A DNA stretch of 64,000 nt from Achromobacter sp. RTa (GTDB lineage: Bacteria > Pseudomonadota > Gammaproteobacteria > Burkholderiales > Burkholderiaceae_B), in contig NZ_JPYO01000041.1 of NCBI RefSeq assembly GCF_000757485.1, positions 365,299 to 429,298 on the forward strand, written 5' to 3'. Position numbers and translations under genes: made by a program. Shown here one piece after another: positions 35,270 to 43,665 of the stretch (position 1 is the stretch's first letter; each line of letters begins with the position of its first letter). Under the pieces are notes generated by a model. The model worked only from the letters and a program-made list of their open reading frames with translations. It was not told where the DNA came from and made no database searches.

Positions 35270-36933
35270 ACCCGGTCACTCTCGCTGTCCTGAAGGGCCG
35301 CCTGGAACAGATTGCCGACGAGATGGACGCCACGCTGTACCGCAGCGCGTTCAACCCCATCATCGCCGAGGCCCATGACGCCTGCCACGGCATGTACGAC
35401 GCGGCCAGCGGCGCGACGCTGGTGCAGGGCAAGTCCGGGCTGCCGGTGTTCGTAGGCGCGATGGCCTTCGCCGTCAAGGCGGCGGCCAGGGCGGCCGCCG
35501 AGCGCGGCGGCATGGTGGACGGCGACGTGTGGCTCTTCAACGATCCGTACGAGGGCGGCACCCACGCCAACGACTTCAAGCTGGTCCGGCCCGTGTTCCG
35601 GAGCGGCGCGCTGTTCTGCTTCCTGGCGTCGGCGGCGCATTGGCACGACGTGGGCGGCGCGGTGCCCGGCAACTACAACCCAGCGGCCACCGAGTGCTGG
35701 CAGGAGGCGGTGCAGATTCCGCCCGTGCGCATCGTGCGGGCGGGCGTGCTGGACCAGGACGTGCTGGCCATCCTGAAGGCCAATACGCGCCTGCCCGACA
35801 GCCTCTGGGGCGATCTCAACGGGCAGCTCGCGGCGCTGGAGCTGGGCGCGGGCCGGCTCGACGCCCTGCTGGACGAATACGGCGACGCCACCGTGCTGGA
35901 ATCCCTGGATACGCTGCGCGAGCGCGCGCGCCGCCTGATGCGGGACCATATCGCGCGCCTGCCGGACGGCGAGTATTCCTTCGAGGACATCCTGGACAAC
36001 GACGGCGTGCGCGACGAACCCCTGCGCATCGCGCTGAAACTCAAGATCGAGGGCGAGCGACTGTCGCTGGATTTCAACGGCACCTCGCCTGCCTGCGCCG
36101 GCCCGGTCAATATTTCCCGCGCCACGGCCATCGCCGCCTGCTACGTGGCGTTGAAGCATCTGTTTCCGGACGTGCCCGCCAACGCCGGCGTGCTGGACGC
36201 GGTGGAGGTGGCGCTGCCGGACGGCCTGGTGATTTCGGCGGACCGGCCGCGCCCGGTGGGCGGCTATACGGAGACCATCCTGCGCATGATCGACGTGATC
36301 TTCTGCGCCATGGCCCAGGCCGAGCCGGAGCGCGCGATGGCGCAGGCCTACGGCACCATCAATGCGCTGTCGATCGCGGGCTATCGCAGCGACGCCGCGC
36401 GGCGCGGCCAGCGCTGGGTGATGTTCAGCTTCTTCGGCGGCGGCCACGGCGGCCATTCGGACGGCGACGGCCTCAGCCATGGCAACGCGCCGATCTCCAC
36501 GGCCACGATCCCGCCGCTGGAGATCCTGGAAGCCGCGTATCCGGTGCGTTTCACGCAATGGGCGCTGCGCCCCGATTCGGCCGGCGACGGCGCGCATCGC
36601 GGCGGCCTGGGCGCCATCTACGAAATCGAACTGCTGGAGGACAGCGCCGAGGCGTTCATCTTCGGCGAGCGCGGCCGCAGCGCGCCCAAGGGCATCGCGG
36701 GCGGCGGCGAGGCGGCGTTGAACGTGTTCCGCTATCAGCGGGACGGCGAATGGCTCGTGCCCCCCATGCGCTCGAAGATGCTGGGCATCGCGCTGCGGCG
36801 CGGCGACCGCGTGCGCCTGGAGACGCCGGGAGGAGGCGGCTATGGTGCGCCGGCCGAGCGGCCGGAAGCGGCGCGGGAGCACGACCGCAAGATGGGGTAT
36901 GTCAGCGGAATTCAGAAGGAGCAGGCGGCATGA
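35263..36933 (+). CDS. Hydantoinase B/oxoprolinase-family subunit
   Basis: A 556-residue HyuB-type subunit of the ATP-dependent hydantoinase/oxoprolinase family, enzymes that open cyclic amides such as N-methylhydantoin, 5-oxoproline and caprolactam. DPVTLAVLKGRLEQIADEM at the start and RPVGGYTETILRMIDVI, with an acidic/His-rich metal region including GGHGGHSDGDG, follow the family pattern. A few relatives are carboxylases. Start ATG 35263 overlaps the hydratase small-subunit gene by 7 bases. The A subunit is next. Confidence 0.9.
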   Translation: MLDPVTLAVLKGRLEQIADEMDATLYRSAFNPIIAEAHDACHGMYDAASGATLVQGKSGLPVFVGAMAFAVKAAARAAAERGGMVDGDVWLFNDPYEGGTHANDFKLVRPVFRSGALFCFLASAAHWHDVGGAVPGNYNPAATECWQEAVQIPPVRIVRAGVLDQDVLAILKANTRLPDSLWGDLNGQLAALELGAGRLDALLDEYGDATVLESLDTLRERARRLMRDHIARLPDGEYSFEDILDNDGVRDEPLRIALKLKIEGERLSLDFNGTSPACAGPVNISRATAIAACYVALKHLFPDVPANAGVLDAVEVALPDGLVISADRPRPVGGYTETILRMIDVIFCAMAQAEPERAMAQAYGTINALSIAGYRSDAARRGQRWVMFSFFGGGHGGHSDGDGLSHGNAPISTATIPPLEILEAAYPVRFTQWALRPDSAGDGAHRGGLGAIYEIELLEDSAEAFIFGERGRSAPKGIAGGGEAALNVFRYQRDGEWLVPPMRSKMLGIALRRGDRVRLETPGGGGYGAPAERPEAAREHDRKMGYVSGIQKEQAA

Positions 36934-38978
36934 ACGCGGCACAAGGCTTGGTCGTAGGCGTGGACGTGGGGGGCACGTTCACGGACATTTTCGTGCTGGA
37001 CGAGGCGGCGGGCACCGCAAGCGTGGTGAAAGTGCCGTCCACGCGGGGCGAGGAGGCGCGCGGCTTCATGAACGGCATCGCCCGCGTGGCCGACGGCGCG
37101 GACGCCATCGCCACCATCGTGCACGGCACGACGGTGGGCACCAATGCGCTGTTGGAGCGCAAGGTGGCGCGCACCGGCATCATCACGACGGAAGGTTTTC
37201 GCGACGTGCTGGAGATGCGCCGGCGCGACCGGCCCCGGACGTGGGGCCTGCGCGGCAACTACGAGCCGGTGGTGCCGCGCGACCTGCGCCTGGAGGTCCG
37301 CGAGCGGGTGCTGGCGGATGGCACCGTGCATACGCCAGTGGACCTGGACCAGGTGGAAGCGGCGGCGCGCGAGCTCCTGGGGCAGGGGTGCGACGCTGTC
37401 TGCCTGTTTTTCGTCAATGCCTACGCCAATCCGGCCAACGAGGCGCAGGCGGCGGCGCGCGTGCGCGCGGTCTGGCCCAACGGCAATGTCACGGCGGCCA
37501 CCGAGGTGCTGCCGGAGATCCGCGAGTTCGAGCGCTGCTCGACAGCGGCGCTCAACGCGGCGCTGCAGCCGGTGGTCGGCAGCTACCTTACGCGGCTGGA
37601 ATCCGACCTGCAGGCAAACGGCTTCGGCGGGGAGCTGCTGGTGGTGCAGAGCAACGGCGGCGTGATGTCGCGTCAGACGGCTTGCGACGTGCCGGTGCGC
37701 ACGGCGCTGTCCGGCCCCGCGGCGGGCGTGATCGCCTGCGCCGCCATCGCGCGCGCCGCAGGATTCCCGGACGTCGTCAGCGGCGACATGGGCGGCACCT
37801 CGTTCGACGTGTCGCTGGTGGCGGGCGGCGAAGCCTCGCTGTCGGCGCAGACCTCCATCGATTTCGGCATGGTGGTGCGCGCGCCCATGATCCAGATCGA
37901 AACCATAGGCGCGGGCGGCGGCTCGATCGCCAGCGTGGATGCGGGCGGCCTGTTGCAGGTGGGCCCCGAGTCCGCCGGCAGCGTGCCGGGGCCGGCCTGC
38001 TACGGCCGAGGCAACACGCGGCCCACCGTCACCGACGCCAACGTGCTGCTGGGCCGCATCGCGGCCGAGCGCCCGTTGGGCGGAGGCCTGCTGGCCACGA
38101 TGGACGTGGAACGGGCGCGCGCCGCGATCGAGGAGCATGTCGCCAAGCCCCTGGGCCTGGACGTCCATGCCGCGGCCGAGGCCATACTGACCGTGGCCAA
38201 CGCCAAGATGGCGGGCGCGATCCGGGTCGTGTCCATCGAACGGGGCCACGATCCCCGCAAGTTCGCCTACATGCCGTTCGGGGGCGGCGGCGCGCTGCAC
38301 GTGTGCGCCATGATGAACGAGGTGGACGCCGCCCGCGGCATCGTGCCGCGCTACCCGGGCGTGACCTCGGCGCTGGGCTGCGTCATGGCGGACATGCGCC
38401 ACGACGGCGTGCAGACCCTGAACGTCGCCCTGGAATCCCTGGACGCGGGCGACCTGCTGGCCCGCATCGACAGCCTGGCGCGGGCCTGCCAGGAGCGGTT
38501 GGATTCGGCCGGCGTAGCCTTCGAGGGCATACGCGAAAGCATCGAGCTGGACATGCTGTACGTGGGGCAGAGCCACACCGTGCGGGTCGAGATCGGCCGC
38601 GGCGAGCTGGACCGGGCCGGCATCGGGGCCGCCTTCGACAGCGCCTATCTGGCGGCGTTCGGCCGCAGCCTCGCCGGCATTCCCATCCGTATCCTTAACC
38701 TGCGCTATGCGCGCATCGGTCAGCGGCCCAAGTTCGACTTGACGCTGCTGGCTCCGACCTGCCAGGCCATGCCGGAGCCGCTGGGCACGCAGCGGGTATT
38801 CCACGCCGGCCAGTGGCGCGACGCCGCGCGTTACGCGCGCCTGGACCTGCCCGTGGGGGCCGAGATCGCCGGACCGGCCATCCTGGAACAGCCGGACACC
38901 ACGATCTGGATCGAACCGGGCTTTGCCGGCAGCGTCGATTTCCTGGGCAATCTGCTGATCGCCCGCCAGGCTTCCTAG
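36930..38978 (+). CDS. Hydantoinase A/oxoprolinase-family subunit
   Basis: A 682-residue HyuA-type subunit with the ASKHA ATP-binding fold. DVGGTFTDIFVLDE at residues about 11-24, HGTTVGTNALLERK, and GDMGGTSFDVSLVAGG are the phosphate-binding loops. With HyuB it should drive ATP-dependent cleavage of a cyclic amide or imide. In many organisms the order is A then B; here B comes first, and the ATGA overlap couples the two. Length is normal. Confidence 0.91.
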   Translation: MNAAQGLVVGVDVGGTFTDIFVLDEAAGTASVVKVPSTRGEEARGFMNGIARVADGADAIATIVHGTTVGTNALLERKVARTGIITTEGFRDVLEMRRRDRPRTWGLRGNYEPVVPRDLRLEVRERVLADGTVHTPVDLDQVEAAARELLGQGCDAVCLFFVNAYANPANEAQAAARVRAVWPNGNVTAATEVLPEIREFERCSTAALNAALQPVVGSYLTRLESDLQANGFGGELLVVQSNGGVMSRQTACDVPVRTALSGPAAGVIACAAIARAAGFPDVVSGDMGGTSFDVSLVAGGEASLSAQTSIDFGMVVRAPMIQIETIGAGGGSIASVDAGGLLQVGPESAGSVPGPACYGRGNTRPTVTDANVLLGRIAAERPLGGGLLATMDVERARAAIEEHVAKPLGLDVHAAAEAILTVANAKMAGAIRVVSIERGHDPRKFAYMPFGGGGALHVCAMMNEVDAARGIVPRYPGVTSALGCVMADMRHDGVQTLNVALESLDAGDLLARIDSLARACQERLDSAGVAFEGIRESIELDMLYVGQSHTVRVEIGRGELDRAGIGAAFDSAYLAAFGRSLAGIPIRILNLRYARIGQRPKFDLTLLAPTCQAMPEPLGTQRVFHAGQWRDAARYARLDLPVGAEIAGPAILEQPDTTIWIEPGFAGSVDFLGNLLIARQAS

Positions 38979-38987
38979 GAGCGGTTC

Positions 38988-39596
38988 ATGTCTACCCTCG
39001 ATCCCCGCAGCACCGCGCTGGTCGTCATCGACCTGCAGAACGATTTCCTGGCGCCGGGCGGCGCCTATGACCGCGGCGGCGCGGTCAGCGCGCAGGCGCG
39101 CGCCTTGCCGGCGCGGGTGGCGCCCGTGGCGCGCGCGCTCAAGGCGCGGGGCGGCTTCGTCGCGGCAAGCCAGTTCACGCTCTGGCCGGACGCGCATGGC
39201 GAACCGATGATCTCGCCGCACCTGCGGCAATTGCGCCCGTTCCTCAGCAAGGGCGACTTCGCGGCGGGTTCGCTAGGCCAGGCCAATGTGGCGGAGCTGG
39301 ACGGGCTGGTCGACGTGTCCGTCTGGAAGGTCGCGTATTCCGCCTTTTTCAATACGCAGCTCGACTGGGTGCTGCGCCGCGCGGGCATCGCCAACGTGGT
39401 GGTGGCCGGCATCGTCACCAACGGCGGCGTGGCCAGCACGGCGCGCGACGCCCATATGCGCGATTACCACGTCACGGTGCTGGCCGACGGCTGCGCCGCG
39501 CCCACGCCGGCGATGCACGACGCCGCCCTGGCGGACCTGCGCACGGTCGCCGACGTGCTGTCATGCCAGGAGTTCCTGGGCAGGCTGGCAGTATGA
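38988..39596 (+). CDS. Isochorismatase-like hydrolase lacking the usual cysteine
   Basis: A 202-residue isochorismatase-superfamily protein. Asp15 (VVIDLQNDF) and Lys114 (VWKVAYSAF) match two members of the usual catalytic triad. The third position, normally Cys in a TDVCV-type motif, is Gly147 in GIVTNGGVASTARDA. True isochorismatases (EntB, PhzD) also lack this Cys, while amidases of the family such as maleamate amidohydrolase keep it. So it either hydrolyses a vinyl-ether-like bond, uses another mechanism, or is not catalytic. It sits 9 bases after hyuA-type and overlaps the next gene, so it belongs to the pathway. Confidence 0.87.
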   Translation: MSTLDPRSTALVVIDLQNDFLAPGGAYDRGGAVSAQARALPARVAPVARALKARGGFVAASQFTLWPDAHGEPMISPHLRQLRPFLSKGDFAAGSLGQANVAELDGLVDVSVWKVAYSAFFNTQLDWVLRRAGIANVVVAGIVTNGGVASTARDAHMRDYHVTVLADGCAAPTPAMHDAALADLRTVADVLSCQEFLGRLAV

Positions 39597-41050
39597 GCGT
39601 GCCGGGCCGCCCCAAACGCGAATACCGGAGCGCGGAGCACGGTGCCGATGCGATGAGCCTGCCCAGGGTCATCCGCGGCGCGGCGCCCGGCGCGGACGCC
39701 ATGCACGTCCCCGTGGCGATCATCGGCGCGGGCGCCTGCGGCCTGACCGCGGCGCTGCGCCTGGCCGATGCGGGCATCGAGACCGTGCTGATCGAACGCG
39801 ATGCCGCGCCCAGCGGCTCCACCGCCTTGTCGTCCGGCTTCATCCCGGCGGCGGGAACGGCCGCGCAGCTGGCGGCCGGCATCGAGGACGATGCGGCGCG
39901 CTTCGCCGCCGACATCCAGGCCAAGGCGCACGGCACGGCCGCGCCGCATCTGGTCGACGCCTACACCGGCGCGGCGGCCGCCGCCATGGACAATCTGGCG
40001 CGCCATGGACTGGACTTCGAGGTGCTGGACGGCTTCCTCTATCCCGGCCATACCGCCCGCCGCATGCACACCTTGCCGGAGCGCACCGGAGCGGCGCTGG
40101 TGGCCGCGCTGGAGCGCGCCGCCACCGGCGCCGGCGCCTATCTGCTGACCCGCGCCCTCGCTCGGCGGATCTGGGCGGACGAGAACGGCCGCGTCTCGGC
40201 CGTGGGCTGCGAACGGCCGGACGGCTCGGTCGATGTGATCGGCTGCGACGTGCTGATCCTGGCATGCAACGGCTTCGGCGGCAACGCGGCGATGGTGGCA
40301 GAGCACCTGCCCGCGATGCGCGGGGCGGTCTATGGCGGCCACGCGGGCAACGACGGCAGCGCCATTGAATGGGGTTCGCAGCTGGATGCGCGCCTGGCCG
40401 ACATGGGCGGCTACCAGGGCCACGGTTCCTGGGCCACGCCGCAGGGCGCGCTGATCTCCTGGGCCGTCATGATGGATGGCGGCGTGCAGGTCAACCGCGA
40501 AGGGCGCCGTTTCCACGATGAAACGCTTGGCTACTCCGAGGCGGCGGTGCACGTGCTGGCGCAGCCCGGCGGCGTGGCCTGGAATGTATTCGACGGCCGC
40601 ACGCTCGGGCTGGCGCGGGGCTTTCCCGACTTCGTCCAGGCCGAGGCCGGCCAGGCGCTGAAGACCTGCGAGGATCTGGCGGCGCTGGCCGCGCTGATCG
40701 GCTGCGATGCCGGCACGCTGGGCCGAGCGCTGGCGGATGTGCGCCCCGGCGCCGAAGACGCGCATGGCCGCCGCTTCGAGCGCGCGTTGCAGGCGCCGTA
40801 CCACGCGGTCAAGGTGACGGGGGCGTTGTTCCATACCCAGGGCGGGCTGGATATCGACGCGCAATGCCGGGTCCTGGGCCGCGGCGGCGCGGCATTGCCC
40901 AATCTGCTGGCCGCGGGCGGGGCGGCCCGCGGCGTCTCCGGAAACGACGTGTCGGGCTACCTGTCCGGCAACGGCCTGCTCAGCGCGGTGGCCGGCGGCC
41001 ATATCGCCGCGGCGACGGCGGCGGCGCTGCTCAGGCGCGAGCTCGCCTGA
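39593..41050 (+). CDS. FAD-dependent dehydrogenase, fumarate-reductase-like
   Basis: A 485-residue flavoprotein of the fumarate reductase/3-ketosteroid dehydrogenase type. VAIIGAGACGLTAALRLADAG is the dinucleotide-binding motif (about residues 36-56), GSTALSSGFIPAAGT follows, and TGALFHTQGGLDID with GGAARGVSGNDVSGYLSGNG closes the FAD site. It should oxidise or desaturate an intermediate. The ATG at 39593 overlaps the preceding stop as ATGA; further Met codons up to the dinucleotide motif leave the true start somewhat uncertain. No signal peptide is seen. Confidence 0.88.
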   Translation: MSVPGRPKREYRSAEHGADAMSLPRVIRGAAPGADAMHVPVAIIGAGACGLTAALRLADAGIETVLIERDAAPSGSTALSSGFIPAAGTAAQLAAGIEDDAARFAADIQAKAHGTAAPHLVDAYTGAAAAAMDNLARHGLDFEVLDGFLYPGHTARRMHTLPERTGAALVAALERAATGAGAYLLTRALARRIWADENGRVSAVGCERPDGSVDVIGCDVLILACNGFGGNAAMVAEHLPAMRGAVYGGHAGNDGSAIEWGSQLDARLADMGGYQGHGSWATPQGALISWAVMMDGGVQVNREGRRFHDETLGYSEAAVHVLAQPGGVAWNVFDGRTLGLARGFPDFVQAEAGQALKTCEDLAALAALIGCDAGTLGRALADVRPGAEDAHGRRFERALQAPYHAVKVTGALFHTQGGLDIDAQCRVLGRGGAALPNLLAAGGAARGVSGNDVSGYLSGNGLLSAVAGGHIAAATAAALLRRELA

Positions 41051-41109
41051 GTCCGCGCGAGGCTGCCATCAGTATGAACCGGCCCGGCGTCGGCCTTTAG
41101 GAAACCACC

Positions 41110-41973
41110 ATGCAGAAACACAACCTGAAAGCGCAACTGGAGGCCGGTGCGGTGCTGGCTCCCGGCGTCTACGACGCCCTGTCGGCCTTGCTGGCCGAGC
41201 AGGCCGGCTTCGGCGCGCTGTACCTCTCCGGCGCGTCGATCGCCTACACGCGGCTGGGCCGCTCGGATATCGGGCTGACTACCTATACCGAGGTCGAGGA
41301 TGCGCTGGCCCGCATCACGGAGCGGGTGGCGGCGCCGGTCATCGTGGACGCCGACACGGGGTTCGGCAACGCCCTCAACACGCAGCGCACCGTGCGCGGC
41401 TTCGAGCGGGCGGGCGCGGCCATGATCCAGCTCGAGGACCAGACCTTTCCCAAGCGCTGCGGCCACCTGGACGGCAAAACGGTGATCCCCGCCGCGGAAA
41501 TGTGCGGCAAGCTGCGGGCGGCGGTGGATGCGCGGGCAAACGCATCCACCTTGATCCTGGCGCGCACGGACGCGGTGGCGGTGGAGGGGCTCGACGCCGC
41601 GCTGGACCGCGCGGAACAATACTTGGAAGCTGGCGCCGACGCGCTTTTCATCGAGGCGCTGCGCACGCCCGAACAAATGCAGGCGGCCTGCGGCCGCTAT
41701 GCGGGCCGCGTGCCGCTCCTGGCGAACATGGTGGAAGGCGGCAAGACGCCGGTGCAAAGCGCCGACGCCTTGACCGCGCTGGGATTCCGCATCGTGATCT
41801 TCCCCGGCGGCACGGCGCGCGCGGTGGCGCACACCCTGCAGGGCTATTACGCCAGCCTGCGCCGCCACGGCACCACCGCGCCCTGGCGCGCCGGGATGCT
41901 GGATTTCGACGGACTGAACGCCGTCATCGGCACGCCGGAGCTGCTGGCGCGCGGCAAGGCGTACGAGAGCTGA
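41110..41973 (+). CDS. Isocitrate lyase/PEP mutase-family C-C lyase
   Basis: A 287-residue lyase of the 2-methylisocitrate lyase/dimethylmalate lyase/oxaloacetate decarboxylase group. PVIVDADTGFGNALN carries the metal-binding Asp residues, and KRCGH at 115-119 is the catalytic loop with Cys117, which argues for a true retro-aldol lyase. It would cleave a malate-type hydroxyacid into a 2-oxoacid plus a shorter acid. Paired with the upstream hydratase, it resembles the dimethylmaleate hydratase/dimethylmalate lyase step of nicotinate fermentation. It lies 59 bases after the FAD gene and ends the operon. Confidence 0.88.
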   Translation: MQKHNLKAQLEAGAVLAPGVYDALSALLAEQAGFGALYLSGASIAYTRLGRSDIGLTTYTEVEDALARITERVAAPVIVDADTGFGNALNTQRTVRGFERAGAAMIQLEDQTFPKRCGHLDGKTVIPAAEMCGKLRAAVDARANASTLILARTDAVAVEGLDAALDRAEQYLEAGADALFIEALRTPEQMQAACGRYAGRVPLLANMVEGGKTPVQSADALTALGFRIVIFPGGTARAVAHTLQGYYASLRRHGTTAPWRAGMLDFDGLNAVIGTPELLARGKAYES

Positions 41974-42018
41974 GGCGGCAGGCGCCCGGGAAGGGCGCCC
42001 GCGCATGGCCCGCGGCCG

Positions 42019-42492
42019 TCAATGCAGTTCGGCCATGCCGGCCTGGACCATCTCGGCCAGCCGGTCCAGGCCGGCCTCGGTGCCGATCCGCCGGCCTTGC
42101 GCGCCGCTGCCGTCGAGCAGCGCCGCCTGTTCGGTAAAGCGCATCAGCGTGCCCGCGCCGGAAGGCACGAATTCCACGGTGACCAGCGAAGCCGATATCC
42201 GCTGCCCGCGGAAACCCATTTCGTAGGCGTAGATGATGCGTTCGCCGGGGACGACGTCGAGGTAGGCGGCCCGATAGGTCTGCTCCGCGCCTTCGGGGGT
42301 GCGCCAGCGCTTGGACTCGGATCCGTCGGCGCGGAAATCGAAGCGGTCTTCCAGCACCGTCCAGTCCGGATGGCAACTGGTCCAGCGCTGTTTCAGCCGG
42401 GGTTCCGACCAGAAGCGGTAGGCGTCCCGCGGGCTGGCGGGCAGCTCGCGCTCGATGACGAAAGTGGCGTGTTCGATGGCGGGGGCGGTCAT
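42019..42492 (-). CDS. SRPBCC/AHSA1-family protein
   Basis: A 157-residue START-like lipid-binding-fold protein. IERELPASPRDAYRFWSEP at the N-terminus and the C-terminal GTEAGLDRLAEMVQ helix are typical of AHSA1-type SRPBCC proteins. These are often paired, as here, with an upstream ArsR-type regulator; the overlap is 4 bases. The ligand is unknown. It is convergent with the lyase gene. Confidence 0.9.
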   Translation of the reverse strand: MTAPAIEHATFVIERELPASPRDAYRFWSEPRLKQRWTSCHPDWTVLEDRFDFRADGSESKRWRTPEGAEQTYRAAYLDVVPGERIIYAYEMGFRGQRISASLVTVEFVPSGAGTLMRFTEQAALLDGSGAQGRRIGTEAGLDRLAEMVQAGMAELH

Positions 42493-42833
42493 GGCGTGTC
42501 GTCCTCAGGAGGGATATCGTGCATGGCCTGCACGAGGCGGTCGAAGGCCGCCTCCATGGCGGCCTCTCGTTGGCGCACCCAGTCGTCGATCTGGCGGAAG
42601 GCGCCGGGCCGCATGCGGTAGGTCCGGCTGCGTCCGGCCTTTTCCGACATGACGATGCCGCCGTTTTCCAGCACCTGGAGGTGCTTGACTGCCGAAGGCA
42701 GCCTCAGCCTGGCGGGTTCCGCCAGCTGCTTGACGGTGGCGGGGCCGCGGCTGAGCTGTTCGACCATGGCGCGCCGGTTGGGGTCGGCCAGGGCGGTGAA
42801 CAGCAGATCGAGCGGGCGCTGCGTGGGATCCAT
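42489..42833 (-). CDS. ArsR-family regulator
   Basis: A 114-residue winged-helix ArsR-type repressor without an obvious metal site: there is no Cys pair. LLFTALADPNRRAMVEQLSRG and RLPSAVKHLQVLENGGIV form the HTH core. It heads an operon with an SRPBCC gene and has a palindrome 11 bases before its ATG, so it is probably autoregulated and responds to an organic ligand. Confidence 0.92.
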   Translation of the reverse strand: MDPTQRPLDLLFTALADPNRRAMVEQLSRGPATVKQLAEPARLRLPSAVKHLQVLENGGIVMSEKAGRSRTYRMRPGAFRQIDDWVRQREAAMEAAFDRLVQAMHDIPPEDDTP

Positions 42834-42843
42834 TGCCAGTCCA

Positions 42844-42867
42844 ATAGTTTCCGTTGAAGGAAACTAT
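42844..42867. promoter_or_regulatory. Candidate operator of the ArsR-type regulator
   Basis: ATAGTTTCC-N6-GGAAACTAT is a perfect 9-base inverted repeat 11 bases upstream of the ArsR-type start codon on the minus strand. The position would let the repressor block its own transcription. Confidence 0.7.
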
Positions 42868-42910
42868 ACGCGCGCCAACAGGCGCGGGCAAGGGCTACGC
42901 GCAAAAAAAA

Positions 42911-43537
42911 TCAGCGAGCGCCAGGCGTGCGCTGGTGGGCTTGGAGGGGAGGCGCGGCCCGGCCGGCGGTGAGGGTCCAGAAACCAGGCAGGAAGCACTC
43001 AGCCACCAACAGCGGCTGGCCCATGCGCCAGAACACCGAGCGGCGAGCCCATATATGCGCGGCCCGGGGATCCTGGCGCGCCGCGCCCTGCGCTTGCAGC
43101 GCGGTCGCGTGGAAGGGCACGGGTGAGGCCAGGCGGCGGCAGGCGAAGGGCGAACGGATGACGGTGCGGTCGTGGTAGAGCATGTCCGCCAGCGGCCGCG
43201 TCGACAGGCGCCGCATGCCTTGCCAGGCTCCGTGCGAGGCCATGAGGGGCGTGAGGCTGCGGGCGGGCACGCTGTCCACGCCGTCCACCGACATCAGCAC
43301 CTCGCGCACCCAGACCGGGCTGCCGGGCGCGATGCGCATGGCTTGGGCCTCGTCCGGCGGCGCGCCGTCGGAATATTCGGCCAGCACCCGCAGGCGCACG
43401 TGGCCCACCTGGCGCAGGCCGGCGGTCAGCGCGCCGGGACGGAACAGCCAATGCCGCATGGCGGGGGGCAGGATGGGCGGGGCGGCCGCCAGCCAGCCCG
43501 GAGCGAGGGGAGGGGGAAGTACTGCTTGGCTTGTCAT
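42911..43537 (-). CDS. ubiC: Chorismate pyruvate-lyase UbiC
   Basis: A 208-residue cytoplasmic enzyme that converts chorismate to 4-hydroxybenzoate and pyruvate, the first step of ubiquinone synthesis. The order of conserved blocks matches Ubi[21 protein letters not shown], then [20 protein letters not shown], then [20 protein letters not shown], with the Arg and Glu residues expected to bind chorismate. It is slightly longer than the E. coli protein because of a Pro-rich N-terminus. It stands alone, divergent from the pseudouridine synthase gene. Confidence 0.9.
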   Translation of the reverse strand: MTSQAVLPPPLAPGWLAAAPPILPPAMRHWLFRPGALTAGLRQVGHVRLRVLAEYSDGAPPDEAQAMRIAPGSPVWVREVLMSVDGVDSVPARSLTPLMASHGAWQGMRRLSTRPLADMLYHDRTVIRSPFACRRLASPVPFHATALQAQGAARQDPRAAHIWARRSVFWRMGQPLLVAECFLPGFWTLTAGRAAPPLQAHQRTPGAR

Positions 43538-43611
43538 GGCTGCGTATTATGCCAAGAGCGAGGCGCGGTGCGCGGCGTCCGGCCTGCGGCGCAATGCCGC
43601 AGCCCTGGCCA

Positions 43612-43650
43612 TTACACGCGTCCGTTACACGCGTCCGCTACGCGCGTCCG
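43612..43650. repeat. Three tandem 13-base repeats
   Basis: TTACACGCGTCCG occurs at 43612-43624 and 43625-43637, and a variant with two changes at 43638-43650. The array lies 16 bases before the pseudouridine synthase start, in the divergent region with ubiC, so it could affect expression of either gene if the copy number varies. Confidence 0.8.
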
Positions 43651-43665
43651 CATACAATACCGCCC

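Noticed and set aside
38988..39596. Maleamate amidohydrolase (NicF type)
   Set aside because: The position of the catalytic Cys is Gly147, so the NicF mechanism cannot operate.
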